Counted from the stretch's first letter, positions 7,304-15,022 are shown. The stretch is 21,709 nucleotides of DNA from Candidatus Cloacimonadota bacterium (GCA_014384665.1 JACNFI010000190.1:1-21709), one strand, 5' to 3'. Made by a program: numbers and translations. Notes: generated by a model from the sequence alone, not told the origin.

Positions 7304-8399
7304 TCATTTCATTTTCAAAAACGCATTAATAAACAGGTCAATATTTCCGTCCATTACAGCCTGGACATTCCCAGTTTGGGCTTCAGTGCGATGGTCTTTT
7401 ACCATAGAATACGGCTGAAACACATAGGAACGAATCTGACTTCCCCATTCAATCTTCTTTTTCTTGTCTTCTAACTTTTGCTTTTCTGATTGCTGCTTTT
7501 CTTTATAGTGCTGATACAGTCGTGCTTTAAGCACTTTCATTGCATTTTCTTTATTCTGGAATTGAGAGCGTTCAGATTGGCATTGAGATATAATATTAGT
7601 TGGGATGTGAGTAATTCTCACAGCACTGCTAACCTTGTTAACATGCTGTCCCCCAGCACCACTTGCACGAAAAGTATCAAGCCTCAAATCACTTTCTTTA
7701 ATCTCAACTTCAATAGTATCTTCTACTTCCGGATAGACAAAAACTGAGGCAAATGAGGTGTGTCGTTTTTTGTTTGCATCAAATGGTGATATTCGAACAA
7801 GACGATGCACACCAATTTCTGATTTCAAATATCCAAAAGCATATTTGCCTTTAACTTCCAGCACAGCAGATTTTATCCCTGCTTCATCTCCAGATTGTCT
7901 GTCAAGAATATCAACCTTAAAATTTCTCATTTCTGCCCAGCGAATATACATTCTAAAAAGCATTTCTGCCCAATCCTGTGATTCTGTTCCGCCTGCACCC
8001 GGATGGATTACAAGTATAGCATCATTTTTATCGGTCTCACCGTTCAGAAGCAATTGCAATTCTGTCTTTTCAATGAATTTTCTTGTTTCTGATAATTTTT
8101 TTTCTGCTTCAGTGGCTAATTCCGGGTCATTCTCTTCATTAAGGAGAATGATGAAAGTTTCTAATTCCTCTTGATAATTTGTTAATTTTTCTGAAATTTT
8201 TAAATCGTCTTTAAGAGTACTAATTTTTTCAGTTATTTTTATTGCATTTTCCTGGTCATCCCAGAAATCTGGTTTGGTTATCTCTTTTTCAAGTCTTACA
8301 ATTTCATTTCTCTTATTATCAACTTCAAAGATACCTCTGCAGTTTAAAGATTTTATTTTGAATTCCTTCTACTTTTTTTTCAAATAAATTAATATCCAT
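7304..8399 (-). CDS. prfB: Peptide chain release factor 2 (programmed +1 frameshift)
   Basis: RF2 terminates translation at UGA and UAA. The gene starts at ATG 8399 (AGAGG six bases upstream) and reads 24 codons (MDINLFEKKVEG... LQRYL) to an in-frame TGA at 8325-8327. Shifting +1 there restores a continuous frame, EVDNKRNEIVRLEKE...PDFWDD, into the rest of RF2. The total is 364 residues, as expected for the family. SPF, the stop-codon recognition tripeptide, is at 204-206, and GGQ, the hydrolysis motif, is at 249-251. A naive start at 8059 (TTG) would lose the N-terminal domain. It is separated from lysS by a repeat element. Certain family; frameshift strongly supported. Confidence 0.96.
8325..8339 (-). 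promoter_or_regulatory. RF2 autoregulatory +1 frameshift site
   Basis: The minus strand reads CAGAGGTATCTTTGA: a Shine-Dalgarno-like AGAGG, a three-base spacer, the slippery CTT codon and the TGA stop. This is the known prfB layout, where low RF2 lets the ribosome pause at UGA and slip to the next frame. The base after the stop is A, whereas C is the common choice in this site. Confidence 0.88.
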
Positions 8400-8442
8400 T
8401 TTATACCTCTTCTATGAATTATTTTGCCATTAATTCAACTCA

Positions 8443-8466
8443 TTAGATGTTTAGGGTGTTATCTAA
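8443..8466. repeat. Short inverted repeat upstream of prfB
   Basis: TTAGAT (8443-8448) and ATCTAA (8461-8466) face each other around a 12-base loop in the 167-bp gap between the DUF523 gene and prfB. The arms match the core of the longer palindrome at 6943-7006. The gap also carries fragments resembling the 10-base unit family (ATTCGTG, CGCGTTCG around 8536-8562). Weak and possibly by chance. Confidence 0.25.
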
Positions 8467-8566
8467 CAGTGCAAGCACGAATAGACCCAAACCTTTAACA
8501 ATTTATTCATACCAAAATATCAGGGAGTTTGTGAAAATTCGTGTTCCCTCCCCGCGTTCGTAGGGA

Positions 8567-9040
8567 TTAATTGGGGATACTGGCTTTATTCAAACTCCTT
8601 ATCCCATTCTCAGACATAACATTTATTTCATTTTTTATTAAGATTGCTGTAGTCACTCCAACTCCGTCAACTAATTTATCTTTTAAATAAATTTTATTGC
8701 ACCCACAAGAGGGACTATCTTCTTTAAGAACAGCATTTTTTATATTCAATAATTTGCATATTTTTAAAGTTTCTTTTGCTCCATCTCTGAAATTTTTTGA
8801 GACATCTTTTCCATCTTCATTTCTCATATTATTTAATCCCTTAATAGTATCAATTCCATCTCCAATTATGAACCAGGAAGGAGCACGAGGTGTTGGTAAA
8901 CCACCTAACTGTTCAGGACAAACCTGAATTAAATTATATTCCTTTGCCAATTGTATTACATCTTGATTTTTCTCATTTTTTCCATCAAATCTACAATTAA
9001 CACCCAACAAGCACGCACTTACTAATAGATTTTTTTTCAC
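8567..9040 (-). CDS. DUF523 family protein (TudS-like)
   Basis: A 157-residue protein beginning MKKNLLVSACLLGVNCRFDG, with VCPEQLGGLPTPRAP at 40-54, GKDVSKNFRDGA at 77-88 and LKEDSPSCGCNKIY near 105-118. These are the conserved blocks of DUF523. Cys10, Cys41 and Cys112 correspond to the positions known to hold an iron-sulfur cluster in the thiouracil desulfurase TudS of this family, so a redox or thionucleobase role is possible; the substrate is not shown by sequence. It is transcribed towards prfB and divergently from the YigZ-family gene, sharing a 79-base promoter gap. Confidence 0.88.
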   Translation of the reverse strand: MKKNLLVSACLLGVNCRFDGKNEKNQDVIQLAKEYNLIQVCPEQLGGLPTPRAPSWFIIGDGIDTIKGLNNMRNEDGKDVSKNFRDGAKETLKICKLLNIKNAVLKEDSPSCGCNKIYLKDKLVDGVGVTTAILIKNEINVMSENGIRSLNKASIPN

Positions 9041-9068
9041 AACTTTAAAATTGATTATTAATTTATTT

Positions 9069-9086
9069 TGTCAACAAATATTGACA
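9069..9086. promoter_or_regulatory. Inverted repeat in divergent promoter gap
   Basis: TGTCAA (9069-9074) and TTGACA (9081-9086) form a perfect 6-base inverted repeat with a 6-base spacer between the divergent DUF523 and YigZ-family genes. It reads TTGACA on both strands, so it could be two overlapping -35 boxes or an operator, although no good -10 fits either gene. Confidence 0.3.
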
Positions 9087-9119
9087 GAAGAATGGTGGAA
9101 TTAGCTTATTGTTTTGAAT

Positions 9120-9689
9120 ATGATTGAAGAATATCAAACAGCATCGTCTTCTGATTGGACCAAATTGACAATAAAGAACTCTCGCTTTTTTAGCAGAATT
9201 TATCCAATAAAATTAAAAGATGATATTAAAAGCCTTTTAGAAAATACAAAACGAGAATATAAAAATCCGACACACATAGTTTATGCTTATAGGCTAATTA
9301 ATTGCGATGAAATTTCTGAATATTGCACTGACGCTGGCGAACCAGCCAATTCTTCTGGACCTCCGATATTAAAAGTGATAAAAGGTGCCAAGCTTTTAAA
9401 TGTGTGTCTTATTGTAGTAAGATTTTTTGGTGGGGTAAAACTTGGAATAGGTGGCTTGATAAAAGCATATACCGAATCTGCACAAATGGCAATTGATAAC
9501 AGCCAGATAATTACAAAAATAAATTATACAACTATTCATCTGACTATAAAATATAATGAATTAGGAGCAGTTATTAACAAAATTGAAAAATCAATGGGAA
9601 GGATTGAAAAGATTGAATATGGGGATATGATAAAAGCTACTGCTAAAGTGCCATATTCCGAATCAAGAAGTTTTACTAATGAAAAATAA
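9120..9689 (+). CDS. YigZ/IMPACT (UPF0029) family protein
   Basis: About 189 residues. The family signature is clear: THIVYAYR, then DAGEPANSSGPPILKVI, then NVCLIVVRFFGGVKLGIGGLIKAY (roughly 70-118), the IMPACT N-terminal domain. After it comes a ferredoxin-like C-terminal domain of about 65 residues, as in bacterial YigZ. Its biochemical role in bacteria is poorly defined; eukaryotic IMPACT members modulate the translational stress regulator Gcn2. The ATG at 9120 is chosen over an in-frame TTG at 9114; neither has a strong ribosome site. The prepilin-like gene follows after 62 bases and may be cotranscribed. Confidence 0.9.
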   Translation: MIEEYQTASSSDWTKLTIKNSRFFSRIYPIKLKDDIKSLLENTKREYKNPTHIVYAYRLINCDEISEYCTDAGEPANSSGPPILKVIKGAKLLNVCLIVVRFFGGVKLGIGGLIKAYTESAQMAIDNSQIITKINYTTIHLTIKYNELGAVINKIEKSMGRIEKIEYGDMIKATAKVPYSESRSFTNEK

Positions 9690-9751
9690 AACTTGACTTA
9701 AAAATTATAGGATAAAAAATTTTACAGAAAATAATTTTTCACGGAGATATA

Positions 9752-10114
9752 ATGCCAAGAAATAATAAAGGATTTTCAATTTTTACTATAATAAGTATCA
9801 TTGCTTTTTTAGCCCTCATTTTTATCCTTATAATACCAAATTTTTATAATGTAAAAGAAAAAGAAAAACAGGAAAAATGTATAGAACAGATGACTAAAAT
9901 CAAAAAAGCTATTGAAGAATATATGGTAGATAGACATCAAAGTTTTTCCGGTGACCTTGTGGAATTAGTGCGTACAGGATATCTAAAACATGCTTATGAA
10001 TGCCCTGAAAATGGTATTGGGGATAAGTATATTGCAACGGGTAATTTTGAAACTGGCGAGGTTGAAGTAAAATGTCCCAATGAGAAGGACTTTCCAGGAC
10101 ATAAGTTACCATAA
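9752..10114 (+). CDS. Type IV prepilin/pseudopilin-like protein
   Basis: A 120-residue protein with a short basic leader MPRNNKG followed by F8 and a long hydrophobic helix (SIFTIISIIAFLALIFILIIP), the class III signal cleaved by prepilin peptidase between G7 and F8. The helix continues into KEKEKQEKCIEQMTKIKKAIEEYM, as in GspG/PilA-like proteins. Residue +5 is T, where most pilins have the conserved E. C84 and C108 could form the C-terminal disulfide loop. The ribosome site GGAG precedes the ATG. It is an isolated gene rather than part of a pilus operon, so it may be a minor pilin or competence-type pseudopilin. Confidence 0.72.
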   Translation: MPRNNKGFSIFTIISIIAFLALIFILIIPNFYNVKEKEKQEKCIEQMTKIKKAIEEYMVDRHQSFSGDLVELVRTGYLKHAYECPENGIGDKYIATGNFETGEVEVKCPNEKDFPGHKLP

Positions 10115-10148
10115 ATATTGATTAAGTTTAGAAAAAGAGAAGAAATAA

Positions 10149-10174
10149 AAAAGGCGAATCATAGTTCGCCTTTT
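10149..10174. terminator. Bidirectional intrinsic terminator
   Basis: AAAAGGCGAA, loop TCATAG, TTCGCCTTTT: a perfect 10-base stem with an A/T run on each side. It lies between the stops of the convergent prepilin-like and peptidyl-prolyl isomerase genes and would serve both. Confidence 0.88.
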
Positions 10175-10180
10175 GAAATT

Positions 10181-11965
10181 TTACATCCTGAAGAATTTGC
10201 TTCTCCAGTCCTTTATATGTGCTTCCTCTTTAGCCTGATTATACCATTCGGAATAATTTTGATTCTCTTTTTGTGTTATAAATTGTTCTTTCAATTGGTC
10301 TTTTTCTGCTTCAAATTTTTTCATATCAGCAGGTTGAAATTCTACTAACTTTGCAATATAATATGCCTTTTTACCTTTAATCAGAGATGATATTTTGCCA
10401 ACCTCTTTCAAGTCCAGAATTGCTTGATTTAGCTTTTCTTCCCTACCTATATCCCTGATATAACTTTTTATTGAAATAAGTTTTGAATCAACAATCTTAA
10501 GACTATCATTTTTTGCAACTTCCATAAAGTTATCAGAAGTAATATGGGATGTAATACTATCTGCTTTAATTGCAAGGATGTCCATCTGTTTTCTTAATTC
10601 AATATCTGAAATTATTTTGTCTTTTACAACATCTAATTCATCATAATGCTCACCAATTTTATAAGAAATCGTTGTAATATAAAAATCATTGGATTCACTT
10701 AGGTATGGTTTTGAAATTTCATAAAGGTCATTTTCAAAAGCGAAATCAATCAATGTTTTTGCTTTCCCTATTCCAGGAAGATATCCGCTATCTTCTTTAA
10801 ATTCTTCTGTTTCTTGAACTTCATAATTAAAATTTTTTGCAACTATCTTGAAACTATCTATTTGACACTGTTCGTAGAAATCTGAAGCAATTGTCTCATG
10901 ATTACGGCGTGTATCTGCTCCAGGTTCTTCTTTAATCAAGATATGACTTGCTCTTACTTCTTTCTTTCCATCAGTTATGCGTGTATCAGTAAGTTTAATA
11001 ATATGCCATCCAAATCTGGTTTTAATTGGCTCACTCACTTCTCCTTTTTTCATAGAGAATGCTTTTTCTTCAAAAGTTGGGTCCATTCTTCCTTTTCCAA
11101 AGAAATCTAAATCACCACCTTTAGATGCAGATGGACATTCTGAATAGTCTTTAGCTAATTCTGCAAAATCTTCACCATCCATAACCATTTTATAAATATT
11201 ATTAATCTTATCTTCTGCTTCTTTAATATCAACAGGACCGGGTTCTAAGGGTATTTTTACATACATTAACTTTCTCTGAGGCTCTTTTTTGAAATCCTCT
11301 TTAAACTTATTATAGTAGTCATGAATTTCCTTATCAGTAACTTCTACAGAATCTACCATATCAACAGAAAATACAATTATGTCCGCCTGTGCTTTAGTAT
11401 TTTTTTCTAAATAATCTTTTTTTACTTCATAGTTAGTAATAATCACATCTGAATTTATGATATTACTTAATTTTTTATACAGCAATACCTGGGTATAATA
11501 ATTTTCTAACCAAGTCCAATCAATATCAGGATTTTTTAGCACGGTAATGTATTTATCTCTATCAAATTTGCCATCAGTCTGAAAATTCTCATGTTGTAAT
11601 ATAATATCCGGTGGGTCATTAAGCATTTTATTTGCTACTTCCTTTGGCGATACTTTTATATCATATTTTTTTATTGCTTTATCTAAAATTATTGTTTGTA
11701 CTAATTGGTCCCAGGTTTTGTCATTCAGCTGGCGAATTGTTTTTTCATCAATTTCTTTATCTTCAGAATTTTCTATGTAATCAGAGTAACTGTTTTGGAC
11801 CATTTGATAAAATTCATCGTATCTTATATTCCTTCCGGCTATCCTGCCCACATGGGGTTTTTCTTTAAAAATATTGCTGATACCCATTGTCCCCATTCCG
11901 GCAATAAATACAATTGCTACTATCCAAATAACAGGACGGGATATACCTCGCATCTTATCTAACAT
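10181..11965 (-). CDS. SurA/PpiD-like peptidyl-prolyl cis-trans isomerase
   Basis: A 594-residue membrane-anchored periplasmic folding factor. A short cytoplasmic start MLDKMRGISR and one transmembrane helix (about 11-30) match PpiD topology. Residues 36-200 are the SurA N-terminal chaperone region. A parvulin domain spans about 230-330: QRKLMYVKI, then GEDFAELAKDYSECPSASKGGDLDFFGKGRM, then FGWHIIKL. A second, degenerate parvulin-like stretch begins at VRASHILIKEE (338) but lacks the usual core. The C-terminus is helical. It probably helps fold outer-membrane and secreted proteins, for which this genome has large examples nearby. GGAG lies seven bases before the ATG. Could equally be annotated as SurA N-terminal domain protein. 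Confidence 0.87.
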   Translation of the reverse strand: MLDKMRGISRPVIWIVAIVFIAGMGTMGISNIFKEKPHVGRIAGRNIRYDEFYQMVQNSYSDYIENSEDKEIDEKTIRQLNDKTWDQLVQTIILDKAIKKYDIKVSPKEVANKMLNDPPDIILQHENFQTDGKFDRDKYITVLKNPDIDWTWLENYYTQVLLYKKLSNIINSDVIITNYEVKKDYLEKNTKAQADIIVFSVDMVDSVEVTDKEIHDYYNKFKEDFKKEPQRKLMYVKIPLEPGPVDIKEAEDKINNIYKMVMDGEDFAELAKDYSECPSASKGGDLDFFGKGRMDPTFEEKAFSMKKGEVSEPIKTRFGWHIIKLTDTRITDGKKEVRASHILIKEEPGADTRRNHETIASDFYEQCQIDSFKIVAKNFNYEVQETEEFKEDSGYLPGIGKAKTLIDFAFENDLYEISKPYLSESNDFYITTISYKIGEHYDELDVVKDKIISDIELRKQMDILAIKADSITSHITSDNFMEVAKNDSLKIVDSKLISIKSYIRDIGREEKLNQAILDLKEVGKISSLIKGKKAYYIAKLVEFQPADMKKFEAEKDQLKEQFITQKENQNYSEWYNQAKEEAHIKDWRSKFFRM

Positions 11966-11998
11966 ACATATCTCCTTGCACTTCGTAATTTTATGTAT

Positions 11999-12027
11999 AA
12001 TTTATGAAATGTAAAAAATTTATGCAA
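11999..12027 (-). promoter_or_regulatory. Candidate sigma70-type promoter of the PPIase gene
   Basis: The minus strand has TTGCAT (12022-12027) and TAAATT (11999-12004) separated by 17 bases, about 34 bases before the start codon. Both boxes are partial matches in AT-rich DNA. Confidence 0.33.
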
Positions 12028-12208
12028 GTTTTTTTAACAATAATAAATAAATTAATGTTTTTTATTGACATCGCTTTTGAAAGTTTGTGACTTAACATCC
12101 TAAAATTTCTTTTTAGTATCTTATCAATAATATTCGTGTTATTTTAGTCATAAAATTTTTATTCTTTCTGTAAACCCTTTTATTAAGACTAATTAAATGA
12201 CTAATTAC

Positions 12209-12371
12209 AAATTTCTAATTTCTAATAAAATTCTAAATATCAAATGATCAAATGACAAATATAAAAAGATTAATTGCTGAAGAATCTGACTCCACGGACG
12301 AGGAGATGGCATGATTGGAAATTTGGGCTTTGAAATTTTATTTGACATTAGAAATTAGGATTTAGAAATTT
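12209..12371. repeat. AT-rich inverted-repeat element in the 12.0-12.4 kb gap
   Basis: The left arm AAATTTCTAATTTCTAAT (12209-12226) pairs with the right arm at 12347-12371, whose complement begins AAATTTCTAAATCCTAAT and goes on TTCTAAT; one seven-base insertion separates them. Inside is the non-repetitive core GACTCCACGGACGAGGAGAT. The left side also has shorter imperfect copies (CAAATGATCAAATGACAAAT). The rest of the 438-bp gap between the PPIase gene and the small membrane-protein gene holds only a candidate promoter and one further palindrome. Probably a dispersed non-coding repeat. Confidence 0.4.
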
Positions 12372-12415
12372 TCGGGTTTATCATAAATTAATATTTTCCT
12401 TTTTTGGTTCTGCCT

Positions 12416-12451
12416 GCCCCGTTAAATTTTCTTTTCTATTTAACTGGGGGC
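12416..12451. repeat. Palindrome GCCCCGTTAAAT / ATTTAACTGGGGGC
   Basis: The left arm (12416-12427) and right arm (12438-12451) pair with a two-base bulge around a 10-base loop, just upstream of the small membrane-protein gene at 12476. The core CCCCGTTA is shared with the palindrome between lysS and prfB. It could be a 5'-leader hairpin or a repeat relic. Confidence 0.4.
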
Positions 12452-12475
12452 TTGTCTAGGTTAGGATATACGCTT

Positions 12476-12835
12476 ATGGAAATAGATAAAGAAAAATATT
12501 TATATCGTATATTTAATGAGGATGCAGAAAAAAGTGGAATGGATATGAAGGATTTTTATCATAAACGAAGAAAAGGGCTTTTACCATTCCTCAATCCCGA
12601 AGGTGAAGTTGAATGGCTAAGAGAAGATAAATTCAGAATCGCAGCAGTAAAAAAAATCTCTGATAATCGGAAATCTAAAAGGGCAAAACGCTCTAAACAC
12701 TCACACAATGATAAGCATAATGAAGCTGCAGACTTCACACATCTCATAAGTAATGATATGTATAAATTTCTTGCATTCGGGGCTGGAGCAATTATTATAG
12801 TGTATCTTATAATAAAACTTTTAGCGTTATTTTAA
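12476..12835 (+). CDS. Small tail-anchored membrane protein
   Basis: A 119-residue protein from the ATG at 12476 (MEIDKEKYLYRIFNEDAEKS). The frame stays open upstream to a TTG at 12404, but that extension overlaps a palindrome and looks non-coding; TTAGGA nine bases before 12476 supports the shorter form. It has an acidic and basic soluble part, a histidine/lysine-rich linker (KRAKRSKHSHNDKHN), then a single C-terminal transmembrane helix (FLAFGAGAIIIVYLIIKLLALF split at its centre by no charge). No family recognised. Its stop overlaps the stop of the convergent DUF374 gene. Confidence 0.65.
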   Translation: MEIDKEKYLYRIFNEDAEKSGMDMKDFYHKRRKGLLPFLNPEGEVEWLREDKFRIAAVKKISDNRKSKRAKRSKHSHNDKHNEAADFTHLISNDMYKFLAFGAGAIIIVYLIIKLLALF

Positions 12836-13458
12836 TAACCTATCTTTTTACCTAATTCAATTAAGCTTTTTCTTAACAATTCTTTTGCAGAATTTATCTC
12901 ATCAATTTTAGACACAATAATTGGTTTACCGTAAATAATCTTTGCAGGGGAAGTAAATTTGGGAATCATAAAATTGTCCCAGCTATTTAATATCCATTTT
13001 CTTTTTGCATTACAGGATACCGGTATAATTGGTTTGCCAGATTTATATGCTAAATAAAGAATTCCATCCTTAACTGCTTCTTTAGGACCTCGTGGTCCAT
13101 CAGGAGTGATAGCAATATCATAGTAATTTATAGTTTGCAACGATTCCTTTAATGCTTTTATCCCACCTCTTGTTGTTGAACCTCTAATTGATTTATAGCC
13201 TAAAGAGTCAATAGCAATTGATATATATTCTCCATCCTGATGTTGGGAAATCAATATATGAACATTTTCAAATTTATGTGCATACGATAGTATTAACATC
13301 CTGTTATGCCAGAAAGCATAGATAACTGTTCCATACCTTTTTTTTGCATTAAGTAAATTTTGTTTATCAATAACTTGGATTCGCAAACTGCCTATAAGCA
13401 GGTTGATTAAGGCAGGACCAATAAATTGGACAATTTTATTCTTTATTTTCTTTTTCAT
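12832..13458 (-). CDS. DUF374 lysophospholipid acyltransferase-like protein
   Basis: A 208-residue protein with the DUF374 blocks: FWHNRML (H51), SQHQDGEYI at 71-79, RGSTTRGGIKAL near 92-103 and TPDGPRGP at 118-125. DUF374 is related to the LPLAT acyltransferases, where the histidine motif is catalytic; members are often found with lipid A genes. The start ATG lies 23 bases inside the 3' end of lpxB, indicating translational coupling, so a role in outer-membrane lipid acylation is likely. The substrate is not known. It ends tail-to-tail with the membrane-protein gene, sharing TTAA. Confidence 0.87.
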   Translation of the reverse strand: MKKKIKNKIVQFIGPALINLLIGSLRIQVIDKQNLLNAKKRYGTVIYAFWHNRMLILSYAHKFENVHILISQHQDGEYISIAIDSLGYKSIRGSTTRGGIKALKESLQTINYYDIAITPDGPRGPKEAVKDGILYLAYKSGKPIIPVSCNAKRKWILNSWDNFMIPKFTSPAKIIYGKPIIVSKIDEINSAKELLRKSLIELGKKIGY

Positions 13459-14596
13459 TTATCATTGAAAGAGCAATTTTTGCTACCCTTAAGCTGGCGG
13501 ATTCAGAAACTTTTTTCTTTTCTAATTTCTCGTGTAAGATAGAAAGTTCATTTTTAATCTTTTGATAATTTTTCTTGTTGTTTAAAATAGTATCAATATT
13601 TCTAATAATATTTTTAGAATTGACATCTTTCTGAACCAATTCTGGTATTACTTTTTTCCCTAAAATAATATTTGGCATAGCTATCATTTTTATCTTAATT
13701 AGAAATTTTGCAATAAAATAAGAAGACAGAGAAGTTTTATACACCACAATCATTGGTGTGCCGATATATCCTGCTTCTAAAGCCGAGGTGCCAGATTTAC
13801 AAATAACCAAGGAACTATATTTCATTATCTCATAAACTTCACTCACAATCTTCGCATAACTTTTTACTGGTTCAATAATCTGGTCAAATTGTTTTTTTGA
13901 TATTGTATATGAGAGGGAAATAAGAAACTCAAAATCATTACATTTGGTTCTTTGTAAATCATTTATTGTTTTGACCATTGCTGGCAATATTCGCTTAATT
14001 TCCACATCACGACTTCCAGGAATAAATGCGAGCCATTTTTTGTTTTTATCCAAATTATATTTTTTAGCAAATTCAACTTTTGAAAGTTGAAATGTTATCT
14101 CTTCTGCAATAGGATGTCCTACAAATTCAACATCAGCACCGATGTTTTCATATAACTCTTTTTCAAAAGGAAATATAACTGCAATTTTATCTGTATATCT
14201 TTTTATTTTATAAATTCGTTTCTTTTTCCATGCCCAAACCTGGGGACTGATATAATAAAGGACAGGAATTTTCATGTTATGAGCAATTTTTGCTATTCTG
14301 ATATTCAACCCGGGATAATCAACGAGGATAACTAAATCCGGTTTTCTTCTTGTAAGTTCACCTTTGATTCTTTGTATTACCTGAAAAAAAAATCTAAAAT
14401 GGCTTAGTGCTTCTATAAAACCAATTAGAGAAAATCTCTCAAAAGGAAAAAGAGATTCAAATCCTAATGTCTGCAATCGTGGTCCGCCAACACCCCAAAA
14501 AGCAATATCAGGGACTAAATTCTGTATTTGTTTGATAAATCTTGATGTATGCAAATCTGCGGAGCGTTCACCAGCCAAAATAAAGATATTTTTCAT
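13436..14596 (-). CDS. lpxB: Lipid-A-disaccharide synthase
   Basis: A 386-residue family GT19 enzyme that joins UDP-2,3-diacylglucosamine and lipid X to form the lipid A disaccharide on the inner face of the inner membrane. Seen: IFILAGERSADLHTSR at the N-terminus, FWGVGGPRLQTLGFESL, LVDYPGLNIRIAK, YYISPQVWAWKKKRI, FVGHPIAEE, and later CKSGTSALEAG, all hallmark LpxB blocks. Length is normal. No clear ribosome site precedes the ATG at 14596. It is followed by the overlapping DUF374 gene. Other lpx genes are not in the window, so the pathway is split in this genome. It shows the organism makes lipid A. Confidence 0.96.
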   Translation of the reverse strand: MKNIFILAGERSADLHTSRFIKQIQNLVPDIAFWGVGGPRLQTLGFESLFPFERFSLIGFIEALSHFRFFFQVIQRIKGELTRRKPDLVILVDYPGLNIRIAKIAHNMKIPVLYYISPQVWAWKKKRIYKIKRYTDKIAVIFPFEKELYENIGADVEFVGHPIAEEITFQLSKVEFAKKYNLDKNKKWLAFIPGSRDVEIKRILPAMVKTINDLQRTKCNDFEFLISLSYTISKKQFDQIIEPVKSYAKIVSEVYEIMKYSSLVICKSGTSALEAGYIGTPMIVVYKTSLSSYFIAKFLIKIKMIAMPNIILGKKVIPELVQKDVNSKNIIRNIDTILNNKKNYQKIKNELSILHEKLEKKKVSESASLRVAKIALSMINEKENKE

Positions 14597-14683
14597 AGGA
14601 ATTAATTTTGAAATTTTGATTTTGTCGTCAATAAATTAGTCAATTAATTCAAGTTTCGCAGTAAATTTGTATAATGGGTTTTA

Positions 14684-14730
14684 GCACCTTCGGTGCGTCA
14701 TAAATAGTCATATGCACCTTCGGTGCGTCA
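14684..14730. repeat. Two copies of a hairpin-forming 17-mer
   Basis: GCACCTTCGGTGCGTCA occurs at 14684-14700 and exactly again at 14714-14730. Each folds as GCACC-TTC-GGTGC. They sit at the upstream side of lpxB, in the repeat-dense 426-bp gap before the secreted protease gene. Confidence 0.6.
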
Positions 14731-14733
14731 ATT

Positions 14734-14813
14734 GACAACGAAGTGTTATGACAGCGAAGCATTTTGACAGCAAAGCATTTTGACAGCAAAGCATTTTGAC
14801 AGCAAAGCATTTT
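14734..14813. repeat. Tandem array of five 16-bp units
   Basis: Units begin at 14734, 14750, 14766, 14782 and 14798. The last three are identical GACAGCAAAGCATTTT, the second differs by one base, and the first (GACAACGAAGTGTTAT) is degenerate. A partial sixth starts at 14814. From the second unit boundary on, most junctions read TTTTGACA. No spacers, so not a CRISPR. Confidence 0.85.
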
Positions 14814-14881
14814 GACAATGATTGAAAGAATACGATTTAATGATGTTTTAGAAACTGCGAAACTTTAGTCAATTAAAAAAA

Positions 14882-14904
14882 CAGGGGTGAAAAATTCACC
14901 CCTG
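14882..14904 (-). terminator. Intrinsic terminator downstream of the protease operon
   Basis: CAGGGGTGAA, loop, TTCACCCCTG: a perfect 10-base GC-rich stem with a 3-base loop. Read on the minus strand it is followed by a run of T (the A run at 14875-14881), about 120 bases after the protease stop. Confidence 0.87.
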
Positions 14905-14943
14905 CATATCGGCTAAAATATAACCAATAGCTATTGCAACAAC

Positions 14944-14991
14944 ATTTATCCTACAAAGCTCTTTAGCGAAGTAAGATTTATTCTACGAAGC
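14944..14991. repeat. Short direct repeats after the protease stop
   Basis: ATTTATCCTACAAAGC (14944-14959) and ATTTATTCTACGAAGC (14976-14991) match at 14 of 16 positions. A second pair, CTTTAGCGAAGTA at 14961 and CTTTAGCGTAGTA at 15021, overlaps the protease stop codon. The remainder of 14597-15022 is otherwise unremarkable AT-rich sequence. Confidence 0.45.
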
Positions 14992-15022
14992 ATCCCTTTG
15001 CCAAGGCTACGGAATGTAAACT

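Noticed and set aside
7758..8174. 138-codon open frame on the plus strand
   Set aside because: It is antisense to prfB, whose RF2 motifs are unambiguous; it has no recognisable features.
8325..8327. In-frame TGA making prfB look broken
   Set aside because: The AGAGG-TAT-CTT-TGA context and a perfect RF2 continuation in +1 with normal total length show programmed frameshifting, not a pseudogene.
12404..12475. N-terminal extension of the small membrane protein from TTG
   Set aside because: It runs through a palindrome and has no ribosome site; the ATG at 12476 has one.
14734..14813. Possible CRISPR array
   Set aside because: The units are directly abutting 16-mers with no spacers, and no cas gene is present.
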